Below are positions 52,140 through 60,570 of a stretch of DNA of 64,000 bases, piece by piece (the first letter of the stretch is position 1; the number at the start of each line of letters is the position of its first letter). Location of the stretch: the NCBI GenBank assembly GCA_015709495.1, contig CP054189.1, positions 2,542,001 through 2,606,000 of the forward strand. The letters run 5' to 3'. The DNA comes from Chthonomonadaceae bacterium (GTDB lineage: Bacteria; Armatimonadota; Fimbriimonadia; Fimbriimonadales; Fimbriimonadaceae). A program made the position numbers and the translations under genes. The notes beneath the pieces were generated by a model. That model was not told the DNA's origin. It made no database searches and was given only the letters and a program-made list of their open reading frames with translations.

Positions 52140-53008
52140 GACCCCTTGCGGCCGGCGTTGCTCTCACCGCAGCCGCAGCGTCTTTCGCGCAGGTTCCCGA
52201 CGTGGTCGCCCATGTGGACTTGCGAATCACGTACTACGTTCAACCTGGCGGGGACGGGCGACTCCAAGCTTGGGACAGCTTGGGCAGGCTGAGTACGGTC
52301 GGGCTGCAGTTCTTTCTCGAACCGGGCCTGGAAGCGTTCTTCTCGCAGCGCTTCGACGTTCCCACCGGGTCGAGCGATACGAGCCAAGTCGATGAGATGT
52401 ACGTCGAGGACCCTGGGTACTGGCGGTTTGGCAAGCAGGCGCTCCCCTTTGGCAATGGAGCGATCCTCGACGATCGGGCGATGGGAGTGAGGCTGCATAC
52501 GAAGTTCAGTGGCGCGGGCATCCCCCTCGTGGTTGCCGGATGCGACGAGTTGCCGGGGCGTCAAGAGGGGCTGATCGGGCGGTTGGGGTCGAAGGTCGGG
52601 TTCAGCTTCGCGTTGGGCCGCCACTTTGGGATCGATGTGGGGTCGCTTGCGATATTGCGGCTCCCGACGGAGTTTAAGTCGCGGGGAGAGGGTTACCGGC
52701 AAGCGCTTGGCGGAGACTATGCGGCCAAGCTGGGGATTTGGAGAATCGAACTCGAAGCGGCGTGGTTCGATCGGGGTCACACAGCGGCCGACCCTGACCT
52801 CGTGGTGACGGACCTTCGGGCGCGACTCTCGCCCAACGTCGCCAAGTCGTTCGAACTCGCTTGGAGCCGGGATTGGAAGGACGGGTCGGACTTCTATTCC
52901 GCTTCGGGCCAGTTTCAGGTCGCCCCCGCGACGTGGATCGAACCCCGAGTGCGTATGAAAGGGGGAAGGACTCTCGACTTCGCGTTGACGGTTCACGTAA
53001 GGCTGTGA
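52124..53008 (+). CDS. Predicted outer-membrane beta-barrel protein
   Basis: TTG start at 52124-52126 with AGGAGG (52111-52116) 7 nt upstream; the start lies inside the last codons of hisS. 294 aa. Signal peptide (LRPLAAGVALTAAAASFA) and then alternating aromatic beta strands (VDLRITYYVQPGG, GLQFFLEPGLEAFFSQRFD) with a C-terminal strand TLDFALTVHVRL, as in porin-like barrels. There is one internal Cys. Function unknown; diderm envelope implied. Confidence 0.75.
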   Translation: MALALRPLAAGVALTAAAASFAQVPDVVAHVDLRITYYVQPGGDGRLQAWDSLGRLSTVGLQFFLEPGLEAFFSQRFDVPTGSSDTSQVDEMYVEDPGYWRFGKQALPFGNGAILDDRAMGVRLHTKFSGAGIPLVVAGCDELPGRQEGLIGRLGSKVGFSFALGRHFGIDVGSLAILRLPTEFKSRGEGYRQALGGDYAAKLGIWRIELEAAWFDRGHTAADPDLVVTDLRARLSPNVAKSFELAWSRDWKDGSDFYSASGQFQVAPATWIEPRVRMKGGRTLDFALTVHVRL

Positions 53009-53718
53009 AGTACTTCCTCCACCCGATGGCGATTTTGAGCGAGGCGGCCGCGCTCGTCGGGGTGTTGCTCGGGCGCATCGATATCTTGGCTCTGGGGGTC
53101 GTGGGATGGGTCGCGGTGGCGGCGTGGCTTTCGATCCGTTCGGGACCTAAATCGGCCGCGCTCCCCGTTCTGTCGCTGGATTCCGTTCGGAATGAGAACC
53201 GAACCCGACTTCTGCCGATCAAGCGCCTGCACGACGACATCGCGAAGGTAGTGTCCGAGCATTCCGACAAACCCGTCGTGAAGGTCGTAGGCGGCGAGGC
53301 GCTTTCGGAGGCGCGAAGGGTGGGAGAGCACGCGATTCGGCTGCTGAACTTGCGGGATCAAGTCTTGAGCGCGGTTCGGGGCGAGGAGGATGCGAGAAGG
53401 CGGCTCGAACTGGCCGAACAGCAACTGGCCGAAGCCGGAGGGCCGGAGCGCGAGGCGATCGAAGTTGCCGTTCGGGCGCATCGGCAGGAGATCGAGCATT
53501 ATGAAGGGGCGGAAGCCGCCCTTCAGAGGATCGACGCCGAACTCAGGCTTGCCGAAGCCGCGCTGGCCGAGGCCAAGGCGCGAATCCTCGTCTCCGCAAG
53601 CCGCGATGGGTCGGCTGTCGAGGGCGACTCCGATCTTGCGGATACAATTCGAAGGCTGAAGTCGCTCCAACAGTCGTTCGACGAAGCGGAGTCGCTGACA
53701 AGGCAAGAGATCAGATGA
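53005..53718 (+). CDS. Membrane-anchored coiled-coil protein
   Basis: GTG start at 53005-53007 overlapping the previous TGA (GTGA); 237 aa. One or two hydrophobic helices within residues 8-45 (AAALVGVLLGRIDILALGVV), followed by a soluble domain and a long coiled coil (about 115-235, rich in Ala/Glu/Arg: RRRLELAEQQLAEAG). No catalytic motif. It overlaps the J-like gene by ATGA, so it may be the membrane partner of that protein. Confidence 0.72.
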   Translation: MKYFLHPMAILSEAAALVGVLLGRIDILALGVVGWVAVAAWLSIRSGPKSAALPVLSLDSVRNENRTRLLPIKRLHDDIAKVVSEHSDKPVVKVVGGEALSEARRVGEHAIRLLNLRDQVLSAVRGEEDARRRLELAEQQLAEAGGPEREAIEVAVRAHRQEIEHYEGAEAALQRIDAELRLAEAALAEAKARILVSASRDGSAVEGDSDLADTIRRLKSLQQSFDEAESLTRQEIR

Positions 53719-54122
53719 GCGCAGCCAAGAGAGCCTATGACCTATTGCGGGGCCACCTCTCCCGTGAGTGGGATCGAATCAAGCAGATCGAGCGTGACCT
53801 GGCCGAATCGGAATTGGAGGAGTCGATGAGGAACCCTCCTCCCGTAGCAGCGCCGCCGCTCCGAACTCCCGAACAGATTGCCGCTGACCGGATCGCCACG
53901 GCTCGCAGGCTCCTCGGCATCACAGAGAAGGACGGTTTCCCTGAAATCCGCGCGGCTTTCGAGCGCCTCAGCTCCCGCTCGGATCCCTCGAAGTTCCCGG
54001 ACCGTTCCGAGGAGCAACGCCAGGCCGAGCAGATTCAAAAAAGGGTTCACTGGGCCTACCAAGTGCTAACCGAATCCGTCGATGTCACGATCAAGCGGTT
54101 CAGCACGTTGGAACTCGATTAG
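53715..54122 (+). CDS. J-domain-like protein lacking HPD
   Basis: Encodes 135 aa. An N-terminal helix with a Pro-rich spacer is followed at about 57-125 by a J-like helical pattern (RRLLGITEKDGFPEIRAAFE, KRVHWAYQVLTE). The loop that should carry HPD reads RSDPSKFPD, so it probably cannot stimulate a Hsp70 in the usual way. It may act as an adaptor for the coupled membrane protein. Confidence 0.65.
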   Translation: MSAAKRAYDLLRGHLSREWDRIKQIERDLAESELEESMRNPPPVAAPPLRTPEQIAADRIATARRLLGITEKDGFPEIRAAFERLSSRSDPSKFPDRSEEQRQAEQIQKRVHWAYQVLTESVDVTIKRFSTLELD

Positions 54123-54200
54123 CGAGAATTGCGTTTCGGTAGCCAGAGTTCAGGCGTTGGCCCGACTCATCGATTCCCACCGGAGGTATACGGAATTCCT

Positions 54201-54593
54201 ATGAAAGTTCTTCTTTCGATCGCAGCCCTTGCGACGCTCGCCCTTTGGATCGCGGCCGGATGCAGTTCCCAGTCCACGCCCACCGATGACGGTACGGCGA
54301 CCACCTCGACCTCGCCGAGTTCGACAACGACAGACGCCCCAAGCACCGCCGATCCGTCGGGCGGGTCGATGCAACTTGCCGACTACACCAACGACAAGGG
54401 TGAAATCGTCTGCCCCGTGATGGGAACGGTCATCAAGGACAAGTCCAAGGCTGTCGGCACCTACGACTACGAAGGCAAGCGGTACTACTTCTGCTGCGGC
54501 GGCTGCCCGGAGATGTTTGAGGCTGACCCGGCGAAATACTCGGACGGAAAGGCGCTCGAACCCGAGACCAAGACGGACGAGCACGACCACTAA
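54201..54593 (+). CDS. YHS-domain lipoprotein
   Basis: 130 aa from ATG 54201-54203. Lipobox IAAGC marks an acylated Cys about 20 residues in. A Ser/Thr/Pro-rich tether follows, then a YHS domain (EIVCPVMGTVI, GKRYYFCCGGCPEMFEADP) with four Cys that may bind metal such as copper. The C-terminal DEHDH may add ligands. Likely a surface or periplasmic metal-binding lipoprotein. Confidence 0.85.
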   Translation: MKVLLSIAALATLALWIAAGCSSQSTPTDDGTATTSTSPSSTTTDAPSTADPSGGSMQLADYTNDKGEIVCPVMGTVIKDKSKAVGTYDYEGKRYYFCCGGCPEMFEADPAKYSDGKALEPETKTDEHDH

Positions 54594-54611
54594 ACCCGCA
54601 AACGGAGCAAC

Positions 54612-55493
54612 CTACTGTGTCGGGTTGGGGACGAACTCTCCACCCCGACACGCCCTTAGATAATCGAGCGCATAGACCTGGCCGGTCATTTCGAGTTCGT
54701 CGCGGTACACGGGGTCGTGCCATCCCTCGATGTCGATCGCGCCCTGAAAGCCTCCCAGTCGGAGAATCGTGATCACGTCGCTCCAGTTGGTGTCGCCGAA
54801 GCCTGGGGTGCGGTGCCAAACGTAGGTCTCGCCCGACCTTGTTCCCCGCTCTTCGATCACGTCCCACGCCACGGTCGCGTCTTTGCCGTGAAGGTGATGA
54901 ACCTTGCTTACCCACTTTCTCAGTTGAGGAACCGGGTCGATGAGGCTCACCATCTGGTGGCAAGGCTCCCATTCCAAGCCTAACGCGTCGCTCGGGACGG
55001 CGTCAAACATCATTTCCCACGCCCTCGGAGAGTGCGCGATGTTCCACTTCGGGGCGTTCCAAGTGCCTCCCATATCGCAGTTTTCGAAGGCGATTTTGAG
55101 GCCCTCTCCTTCGGCGATTCTCGCCAATTCTCCGAACACCTCCCGGAACTTGTCCATGCTGTGGTCGACGGGTCGGTCTTCGAGGGCGCCGGCAAAGCCG
55201 CAAACCACGTTCGCTCCGAAGTGCTCGGCGCCCCGAAGCAGGGCCTCCCACCCCCGAACCCACTTCTCTTCCTGCAGCGGGTTGCCGTAAATGCCCACGC
55301 TACTGATGACGGCCCTCCCGTCGATCACGCCCAAAAGCTCTTGCGCCAAAGCAGGCAGATCGGCGTCGACGACCTCAGGGCCGAACGTCAGCTCGAAGCA
55401 CTCAAAGCCGTGCTCGACGACCTGTCGAAGGTAATCGGGCTTGGGTGGAGCGATGGTTCCAATGAGGATGTCTTGGTGGTTTTCACGGGACAT
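54612..55493 (-). CDS. Sugar phosphate isomerase/epimerase (TIM-barrel, AP endonuclease 2-like)
   Basis: Encodes 293 aa. ECFELTFGP near the N-terminus, IAFENCDMGG in the middle, LGLEWEPCHQ and VHHLHGKDATV, plus IDIEGWHDP near the end, match the xylose-isomerase-like TIM-barrel family with Glu/His/Asp metal ligands. Substrate not readable. It is convergent with the YHS gene and isolated. Confidence 0.88.
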   Translation of the reverse strand: MSRENHQDILIGTIAPPKPDYLRQVVEHGFECFELTFGPEVVDADLPALAQELLGVIDGRAVISSVGIYGNPLQEEKWVRGWEALLRGAEHFGANVVCGFAGALEDRPVDHSMDKFREVFGELARIAEGEGLKIAFENCDMGGTWNAPKWNIAHSPRAWEMMFDAVPSDALGLEWEPCHQMVSLIDPVPQLRKWVSKVHHLHGKDATVAWDVIEERGTRSGETYVWHRTPGFGDTNWSDVITILRLGGFQGAIDIEGWHDPVYRDELEMTGQVYALDYLRACRGGEFVPNPTQ

Positions 55494-55601
55494 GCGAGGT
55501 TTCTCCGGTTTCGAATCGGAGCGGAGGTTACCTGGGACGCTCCGACCTCAGCACGGGTGGGGCGCGCCTAGGTACGATTCTCATTCGGCCGTGAGGCGCC
55601 C

Positions 55602-56789
55602 ATGACTCGATCTGCTTTTGAACCCCAAGGGAACGTTCGCTTGCGGCCGGATCGGCACAAGAAGCTGCTGAACGGCTACCCTTGGGCGCATAGGGGCGAT
55701 CTCCAATCCGCCGATCCAGGTCTCGAACCGGGTGGCCTCGTGCGGATCGAATCGTCCCAAGGCGAATTCGTCGGGATCGGAAGCTACCTCCCCAAGGGTC
55801 GATTTCCGGTTCGATTGTTTACGAACCGCGATGAAAGGATCGACGAGCGCTTCTTTTTAGGTCGGTTCGAATCCGCCCTCAGGCGCCGGCCGTTCACGGA
55901 ATGGAACACGGACGCCTATCGCGCCCTTTTTTCGGAGGCGGATGGAGTCCCCGGCTTGGTGCTGGACGTCTATCGGAAGCGATTGGTGGTGCAAGTGCGC
56001 TCGATGGGTATGGAGAGGCTCCGCGAGGCCTGGATGCCAGCGTTGCTCAAGGCGTTTGAACCTGATTCGATCCTTGAGCGTAGCGATATGGCCGGGAGGC
56101 TCGAAGAAGGGTTGGAGCCGCTGGTGGCCGACCTTTATGGCACCTCCCCCGATGAGGTTCCGCTTACGGAAGGTGGGCTCGAATTCCGCGCTCAGATCCG
56201 GTCGGGGCCGAAGACCGGCTTCTACCTCGACCAGCGTGAGAGCCGCGCCTTGCTGCGGGCGAGCGTGCGACCCAATGACAAGGTCCTCGATCTCTTCTGC
56301 TTTTCTGGTGCGTTCGCGATTTCAGCCGCCGCTGCCGGTGCGCGAGTTACGGGGATCGACCTTCTCCCGGAGGCGATCCGGCTCGCCAAGGCGCACGCCA
56401 ACGCGAACGGGATCGAAGCGAACTTCATCGAAGCCAACGTGTTCGATTGGCTCGAGGGGGGCCTCGCAAGGGAGACCTACGATTGGATCGTCATCGACCC
56501 TCCGGCGATCTCCAAGAGCCGAGAGAAGAGCGACTCCCTCAAATGGGCGATTTGGAAGCTGGTGTACCACTCGCTCCCGGTTCTGGCCGAGGGTGGGAGA
56601 TTGGCGGTCTTCAGTTGCTCCTATGCGCTTAGTTTGCAGACCCTAATGGAGACGGTGCGAATGGCGGCGAGCGACCGAGGCCGAAGGCTCTTCGTTGAAC
56701 GCATTACGCTCCAGCCGCTCGACCACCCTTACCTCCTGCAATTCCCAGAGAGCCTCTATCTCAAGGGCCTTTGGGTTCAAGCCGGCTAG
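55602..56789 (+). CDS. rlmI: Class I SAM-dependent rRNA methyltransferase, RlmI-like (23S m5C)
   Basis: Encodes 395 aa. An N-terminal PUA domain (NVRLRPDRHKKLLNGYPW), EEEL domain, then the Rossmann methyltransferase with VLDLFCFSGAFAISAA (motif I), TGIDLLPEAI and IVIDPPAI (motif IV). FSCSYAL contributes the motif VI Cys used in m5C formation, although motif IV lacks a Cys as is normal for RlmI. Likely methylates 23S rRNA. Confidence 0.9.
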   Translation: MTRSAFEPQGNVRLRPDRHKKLLNGYPWAHRGDLQSADPGLEPGGLVRIESSQGEFVGIGSYLPKGRFPVRLFTNRDERIDERFFLGRFESALRRRPFTEWNTDAYRALFSEADGVPGLVLDVYRKRLVVQVRSMGMERLREAWMPALLKAFEPDSILERSDMAGRLEEGLEPLVADLYGTSPDEVPLTEGGLEFRAQIRSGPKTGFYLDQRESRALLRASVRPNDKVLDLFCFSGAFAISAAAAGARVTGIDLLPEAIRLAKAHANANGIEANFIEANVFDWLEGGLARETYDWIVIDPPAISKSREKSDSLKWAIWKLVYHSLPVLAEGGRLAVFSCSYALSLQTLMETVRMAASDRGRRLFVERITLQPLDHPYLLQFPESLYLKGLWVQAG

Positions 56790-56847
56790 CTTGTCACGCC
56801 CACGCTGGCCCGCTCGGACTTTCCGCTTGCCCTGCCATACTGGAGCC

Positions 56848-57684
56848 ATGAATTCGAGTGTCGATCGCAGCGAGTTTTGGGCGGAAAACGGCTACTGGGT
56901 CGAGCGCGCGCTCTTCACGAAAGACGAGTGCTCCTCGTTCATCGATCACTTCATGGAGTTGCGGGGGAGGGGCGAGTATTGGGGAGACTTCCCCGGAGTC
57001 GATCCTTCCTCCTCTGACCCGTTGCTCAAGTATCCGAGAATGATCCATATGCACCGGTGGGACTCGCTGAGTCGGGCTTGGGTGGTCGAGCCCCGAATCG
57101 GCGGCTGTTTCGCAAACCTGCTCGACGAACTCCCCATCGCCGTTCAAACGATGCTCTATTTCAAACCTCCGGGGGCGAGGGGTCAGGCGCTTCACCAGGA
57201 CCAGACGTACTTGCGGGCCCGTCCAGGAACCTGCTACGCCGCTTGGCTGGCCCTCGACGATTGCGACGAAGAGAACGGTTGCCTCGCGGTCGTCCCGGGC
57301 TCGCACCGACTGCCGCTGCTTTGCACGGAAAAGGCGGATCTCACCGAGAGCTTCACTGACGTCGCCGCGCCCTTGCCCCCAGGGGCCTCGGAAGTTCCTA
57401 TGGTCATGAAGTCGGGCGACTGTTTGTTCTTCCACGGCAACCTCATCCATGGAAGCCACCCGAACCGAACTTCGGACCGCTTCCGTCGTTCGCTGATCGG
57501 GCATTACATCGACCAGATGTCCGAAGAAGTCGCCGCGTTCTATCATCCGGCGATCCGGTTCGACGGTGACGAGCCCCAACTGGCTGTGAGTCATGAGGGG
57601 GGACCTTGCGGTAGGTTCGTCGCTGAGACCGGTGAGTTGGTGATGGAGGCGTTCGTCCCGCGCACCGGCCCCAAGCACGAGTAG
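56848..57684 (+). CDS. Phytanoyl-CoA dioxygenase (PhyH) family protein
   Basis: 278 aa from ATG 56848-56850. Fe(II)/2-oxoglutarate motifs: His116 and Asp118 in ALHQDQTYLR, His201 in NLIHGSHPN, and Arg in SDRFRRSLIGHY for oxoglutarate. Likely an alpha-ketoglutarate-dependent hydroxylase of a small molecule; substrate unknown. It follows rlmI by 58 bp. Confidence 0.9.
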   Translation: MNSSVDRSEFWAENGYWVERALFTKDECSSFIDHFMELRGRGEYWGDFPGVDPSSSDPLLKYPRMIHMHRWDSLSRAWVVEPRIGGCFANLLDELPIAVQTMLYFKPPGARGQALHQDQTYLRARPGTCYAAWLALDDCDEENGCLAVVPGSHRLPLLCTEKADLTESFTDVAAPLPPGASEVPMVMKSGDCLFFHGNLIHGSHPNRTSDRFRRSLIGHYIDQMSEEVAAFYHPAIRFDGDEPQLAVSHEGGPCGRFVAETGELVMEAFVPRTGPKHE

Positions 57685-57690
57685 TAGGCG

Positions 57691-58206
57691 ATGACGGAGG
57701 TTCTCAAGTGGCTTGAACGGCTGCTCGATCCCTTGAGCTTCCCTCGCGACGAGTTCCCTTGGCTCACCCTCGAAACCGCCAAACTGATCGTCCTGATCGG
57801 CCTTGTGTGGTTGCCGCTTCACGTCGGACTCGCTTGGCTAAGGCTGGCCGCCCAGGGCGAGCTTCGGGGGAGGTCGCTTGCCATGCTGGCGGTTCTGCGC
57901 GTGCAGACTTGGGCGCTGGGCGCGGTGATTTGGTGCTCAGGAGTGGCGGCGATCGAAGGTCTGATAAGGGTGAAGGACCCTGGAATCCTGCTGTTTTCGT
58001 CTCACGTGGCCGCAGCTTCGGCATTCTTCCCTCTCCTCGCCCTTTCGTTGGCGCTGGTTCGCGAGCCTCAAAGGGTAGCGCGGATCGAGGCAATTGCGGG
58101 CCCACGCCGGTTCGCGATCTGGTGGGCGGTCGCCTCCCATGTTCCTATGCTGCTTTCTTGCTCCCCGTTGCTCGCGATTTCCGCCTATGTGGGACTGCCC
58201 AACTGA
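57691..58206 (+). CDS. Hypothetical multi-pass membrane protein
   Basis: 171 aa with about four hydrophobic segments (LIVLIGLVWLPLHVGLAWL, ALGAVIWCSGVAAIEGLI, AAASAFFPLLALSLALV, AVASHVPMLLSCSPLLAISA). It starts 6 bp after the PhyH gene and is followed by the amidase gene after 22 bp, so the three may be cotranscribed. No family recognised. Confidence 0.75.
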   Translation: MTEVLKWLERLLDPLSFPRDEFPWLTLETAKLIVLIGLVWLPLHVGLAWLRLAAQGELRGRSLAMLAVLRVQTWALGAVIWCSGVAAIEGLIRVKDPGILLFSSHVAAASAFFPLLALSLALVREPQRVARIEAIAGPRRFAIWWAVASHVPMLLSCSPLLAISAYVGLPN

Positions 58207-58228
58207 CGCAGCGGGGTAAAAAGAAGCC

Positions 58229-58825
58229 ATGCCGACGCCATTGCTCGCTCTCGGAATCCTCGGCGCATTCTGGGCGCAGGAACCTACAGAGTGGAAAGAC
58301 CCCGGGTACGCCAAGCTCGTCTGGGACCAATCTCCGAACTTCAATCGCCGCCCCGAAAGCGCGCTGATCGACACCGTAGTGCTCCATCACACCGCGGGGC
58401 CGACACTTTGGGGGACCGTCAGTTGGTTCCGAGCCGAACGTAGTCAGGTGAGCGCTCACTTCACCATCGGCAAAGATGGCTCCATCGTTCAACATGTTTC
58501 GACCTTCGAACGGGCTTGGCACGCGGGGGTGAGCCGGGATCACCTTGGCAGGGAGAACCTCAACAACTTCTCCGTCGGGATTGAAATGGTGAACGTCGGA
58601 GACGGAAACGACCCTTGGACCAAAGAGCAGGTCGCGGTGGTGGGGTTCCTGATCTCTCACCTGAAGAAGCGCTTCCCGCTCAAGTACATTACGAGCCACG
58701 AGTTCATCGCGGTCCCGAAGGGAAGGAAGCCCGACCCCAAGAGTTTCCCGTGGAAGGACCTCGACTGGCTGGGTCTGGAGCTCGTCTACGATATGAGCCG
58801 TCGTGCCGACCCATCGATTCGATAG
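58229..58825 (+). CDS. N-acetylmuramoyl-L-alanine amidase (amidase_2 type)
   Basis: 198 aa. Signal peptide-like N-terminus; VVLHHTAG at about 50-57, AWHAG near 91, SVGIEMVN near 113 and ITSHEFIAVPKGRKPDP near 154-170 provide the zinc ligands and catalytic region of the amidase_2/PGRP fold. It would cut the amide between MurNAc and L-Ala. Confidence 0.9.
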   Translation: MPTPLLALGILGAFWAQEPTEWKDPGYAKLVWDQSPNFNRRPESALIDTVVLHHTAGPTLWGTVSWFRAERSQVSAHFTIGKDGSIVQHVSTFERAWHAGVSRDHLGRENLNNFSVGIEMVNVGDGNDPWTKEQVAVVGFLISHLKKRFPLKYITSHEFIAVPKGRKPDPKSFPWKDLDWLGLELVYDMSRRADPSIR

Positions 58826-58915
58826 GGGTTGGGCAGGCGGGCCGGATCGCCGAGAATGGAAGTACGGCTTGGACGATCGGGTCGTAATGAGTCGATTGTA
58901 AGGTAAGGACTGAAC

Positions 58916-60550
58916 GTGCGACAGAGCTACCGAAAGTATGCCCCAGGAATCCGCATCTCCCGAATCGGCCCGACCCTCGTGGGCGCTTTCGTTCTGACTT
59001 TTGCGGCATGGGCACAAAGCGTAGTCCCCGACGAAGTGGTTGTTCAGTTTCGCCCTGGCGGGGAGCTTGCGGAGACCCTTTCGCGGGTCCGGTTTGGCGC
59101 GAGAGAGATCGGGCGCATCGAGGGCACGCGCGCGAGGCTCTGGCGAGTTCGAAATGCCGCCCAACGGAACCAGGTGATCGGCGCGCTCCGCGCCCATCCC
59201 GACATCGAGTTCGCAGAACCGAACGCGATATGCGCTGCCGCGTTCGTCCCGAACGATCCACTGCTGGGCATGCAATGGGCTCCTGCCAAGATCCGACTTC
59301 CTCAGGCTTGGGACCTGGGGATCGGAGCGCCGACGGCAATCATCGCCATCGTCGACACAGGCGTCGATCTCTATCACCCGGACCTCAGGGCTAAGATGCT
59401 GGACGGTTGGGACTTCGTCAACAACGACTCAATCCCCCAAGACGACAACGGCCATGGCACTCACTGCGCCGGAATCGCGGGCGCGGCCACGAACAACGCT
59501 ACCGGCATCGTAGGCGTGGGGTACCTCTGTAAGATCATGCCGGTCAAAGTCCTCAATAACCTGGGAGGAGGGACGACCTTTACGGTCAGCCAAGGAATCA
59601 ACTATGCGGTGGTCAAAGGCGCGAGCGTGGTTTCCCTCAGCCTGGTCTCGTCCGCTACGTCCTCGGTCCTTCAGTCTGCCGTCGATCAGGCGGTCGCCAG
59701 CGGCGTTGTGGTTGTGGCGGCTGCGGGCAACGACGCCAACCAGAACCCGAAGTATCCGGCCGCGTACGCAAGCGTGATCGGCGTGGCTGCCAGCGAATCA
59801 GGCGACGGCCGAGCTTCGTTCAGTAATTTCGGCGCATGGGTCGATGTCGCCGCTCCGGGGCAGGGCATCCTCAGTACCTATGTGGGCGGAGGGTACACGA
59901 ACCTGAGCGGCACCTCGATGGCGACGCCCCATGTCGCGGGGCTTGCGGGGTTGCTGCGTGCGCGAATGGGATCAGCGGCGTCGGTCGCCGAAATCCGTGA
60001 CCGCATTCGAACGCACTGCGAACCCGTCGGGGACTGGGTCGCCTACGGGCGCATCGACGCGTTCCGCAGCCTGAATGGCGGAGAAGCAGCGACCCAGCCG
60101 AACCTGAGCGGGCCCAACTCGTTCGTCGTCGACGTCGGAAGCGAGGTTTCGGGTAGTGCCGCCAGTCTCGCCCAAAGCGATGGCGACCACCTGACGCTTG
60201 AAGGGACGCTCGAGGGCCGCACGAGCCGGGTCATCGCAACGTTCGATTTTCAGGGCGGTCAAGCGCAGAGTCTCGGAGGAATCACCCTCAATTTCAAGGC
60301 GCATTTCAACCCCGGCGGCGCGGCGATGGTGTTTCTCTACAACTGGGCCCTCGGCGGATGGGACTGGGTGGGAGTGGCGTCCGCAGACCCGTCCGGACGG
60401 ACCTTTGCCCTTTCGCCCCCTGGCACCGGCTCGGCGTACCAAAGCTCAAGCGGCCTGGTTCGGGCAAGGATCGAAGCCAAGCGATCGACGAGGCAAAGAA
60501 TCCTTTTGTCGTTCGACGAGCTTTCCTTGACGAAGTGGGTCGTCCCGTAG
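58916..60550 (+). CDS. Secreted subtilisin-like serine protease (S8)
   Basis: GTG start (58916-58918) with AAGGTAAGG upstream; 544 aa. Signal peptide, I9-like propeptide (about 37-105), then the catalytic triad: Asp147 in AIVDTGVD, His180 in NGHGTHCAG and Ser334 in GTSMATPHVAG. A C-terminal beta domain (about 395-544) resembles bacterial pre-peptidase-type sandwiches. Exported protease for nutrition or processing. Confidence 0.95.
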   Translation: MRQSYRKYAPGIRISRIGPTLVGAFVLTFAAWAQSVVPDEVVVQFRPGGELAETLSRVRFGAREIGRIEGTRARLWRVRNAAQRNQVIGALRAHPDIEFAEPNAICAAAFVPNDPLLGMQWAPAKIRLPQAWDLGIGAPTAIIAIVDTGVDLYHPDLRAKMLDGWDFVNNDSIPQDDNGHGTHCAGIAGAATNNATGIVGVGYLCKIMPVKVLNNLGGGTTFTVSQGINYAVVKGASVVSLSLVSSATSSVLQSAVDQAVASGVVVVAAAGNDANQNPKYPAAYASVIGVAASESGDGRASFSNFGAWVDVAAPGQGILSTYVGGGYTNLSGTSMATPHVAGLAGLLRARMGSAASVAEIRDRIRTHCEPVGDWVAYGRIDAFRSLNGGEAATQPNLSGPNSFVVDVGSEVSGSAASLAQSDGDHLTLEGTLEGRTSRVIATFDFQGGQAQSLGGITLNFKAHFNPGGAAMVFLYNWALGGWDWVGVASADPSGRTFALSPPGTGSAYQSSSGLVRARIEAKRSTRQRILLSFDELSLTKWVVP

Positions 60551-60570
60551 TATTACTAGACTACTTTTCT
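60548..60570 (+). terminator. Short hairpin with T-run at the convergent ends of the protease and dnaK genes
   Basis: GTAGT, an 8-nt loop, ACTAC and then TTTT. The stem is only 5 bp and overlaps the dnaK stop codon, so it would be a weak terminator for the protease transcript. Confidence 0.35.
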
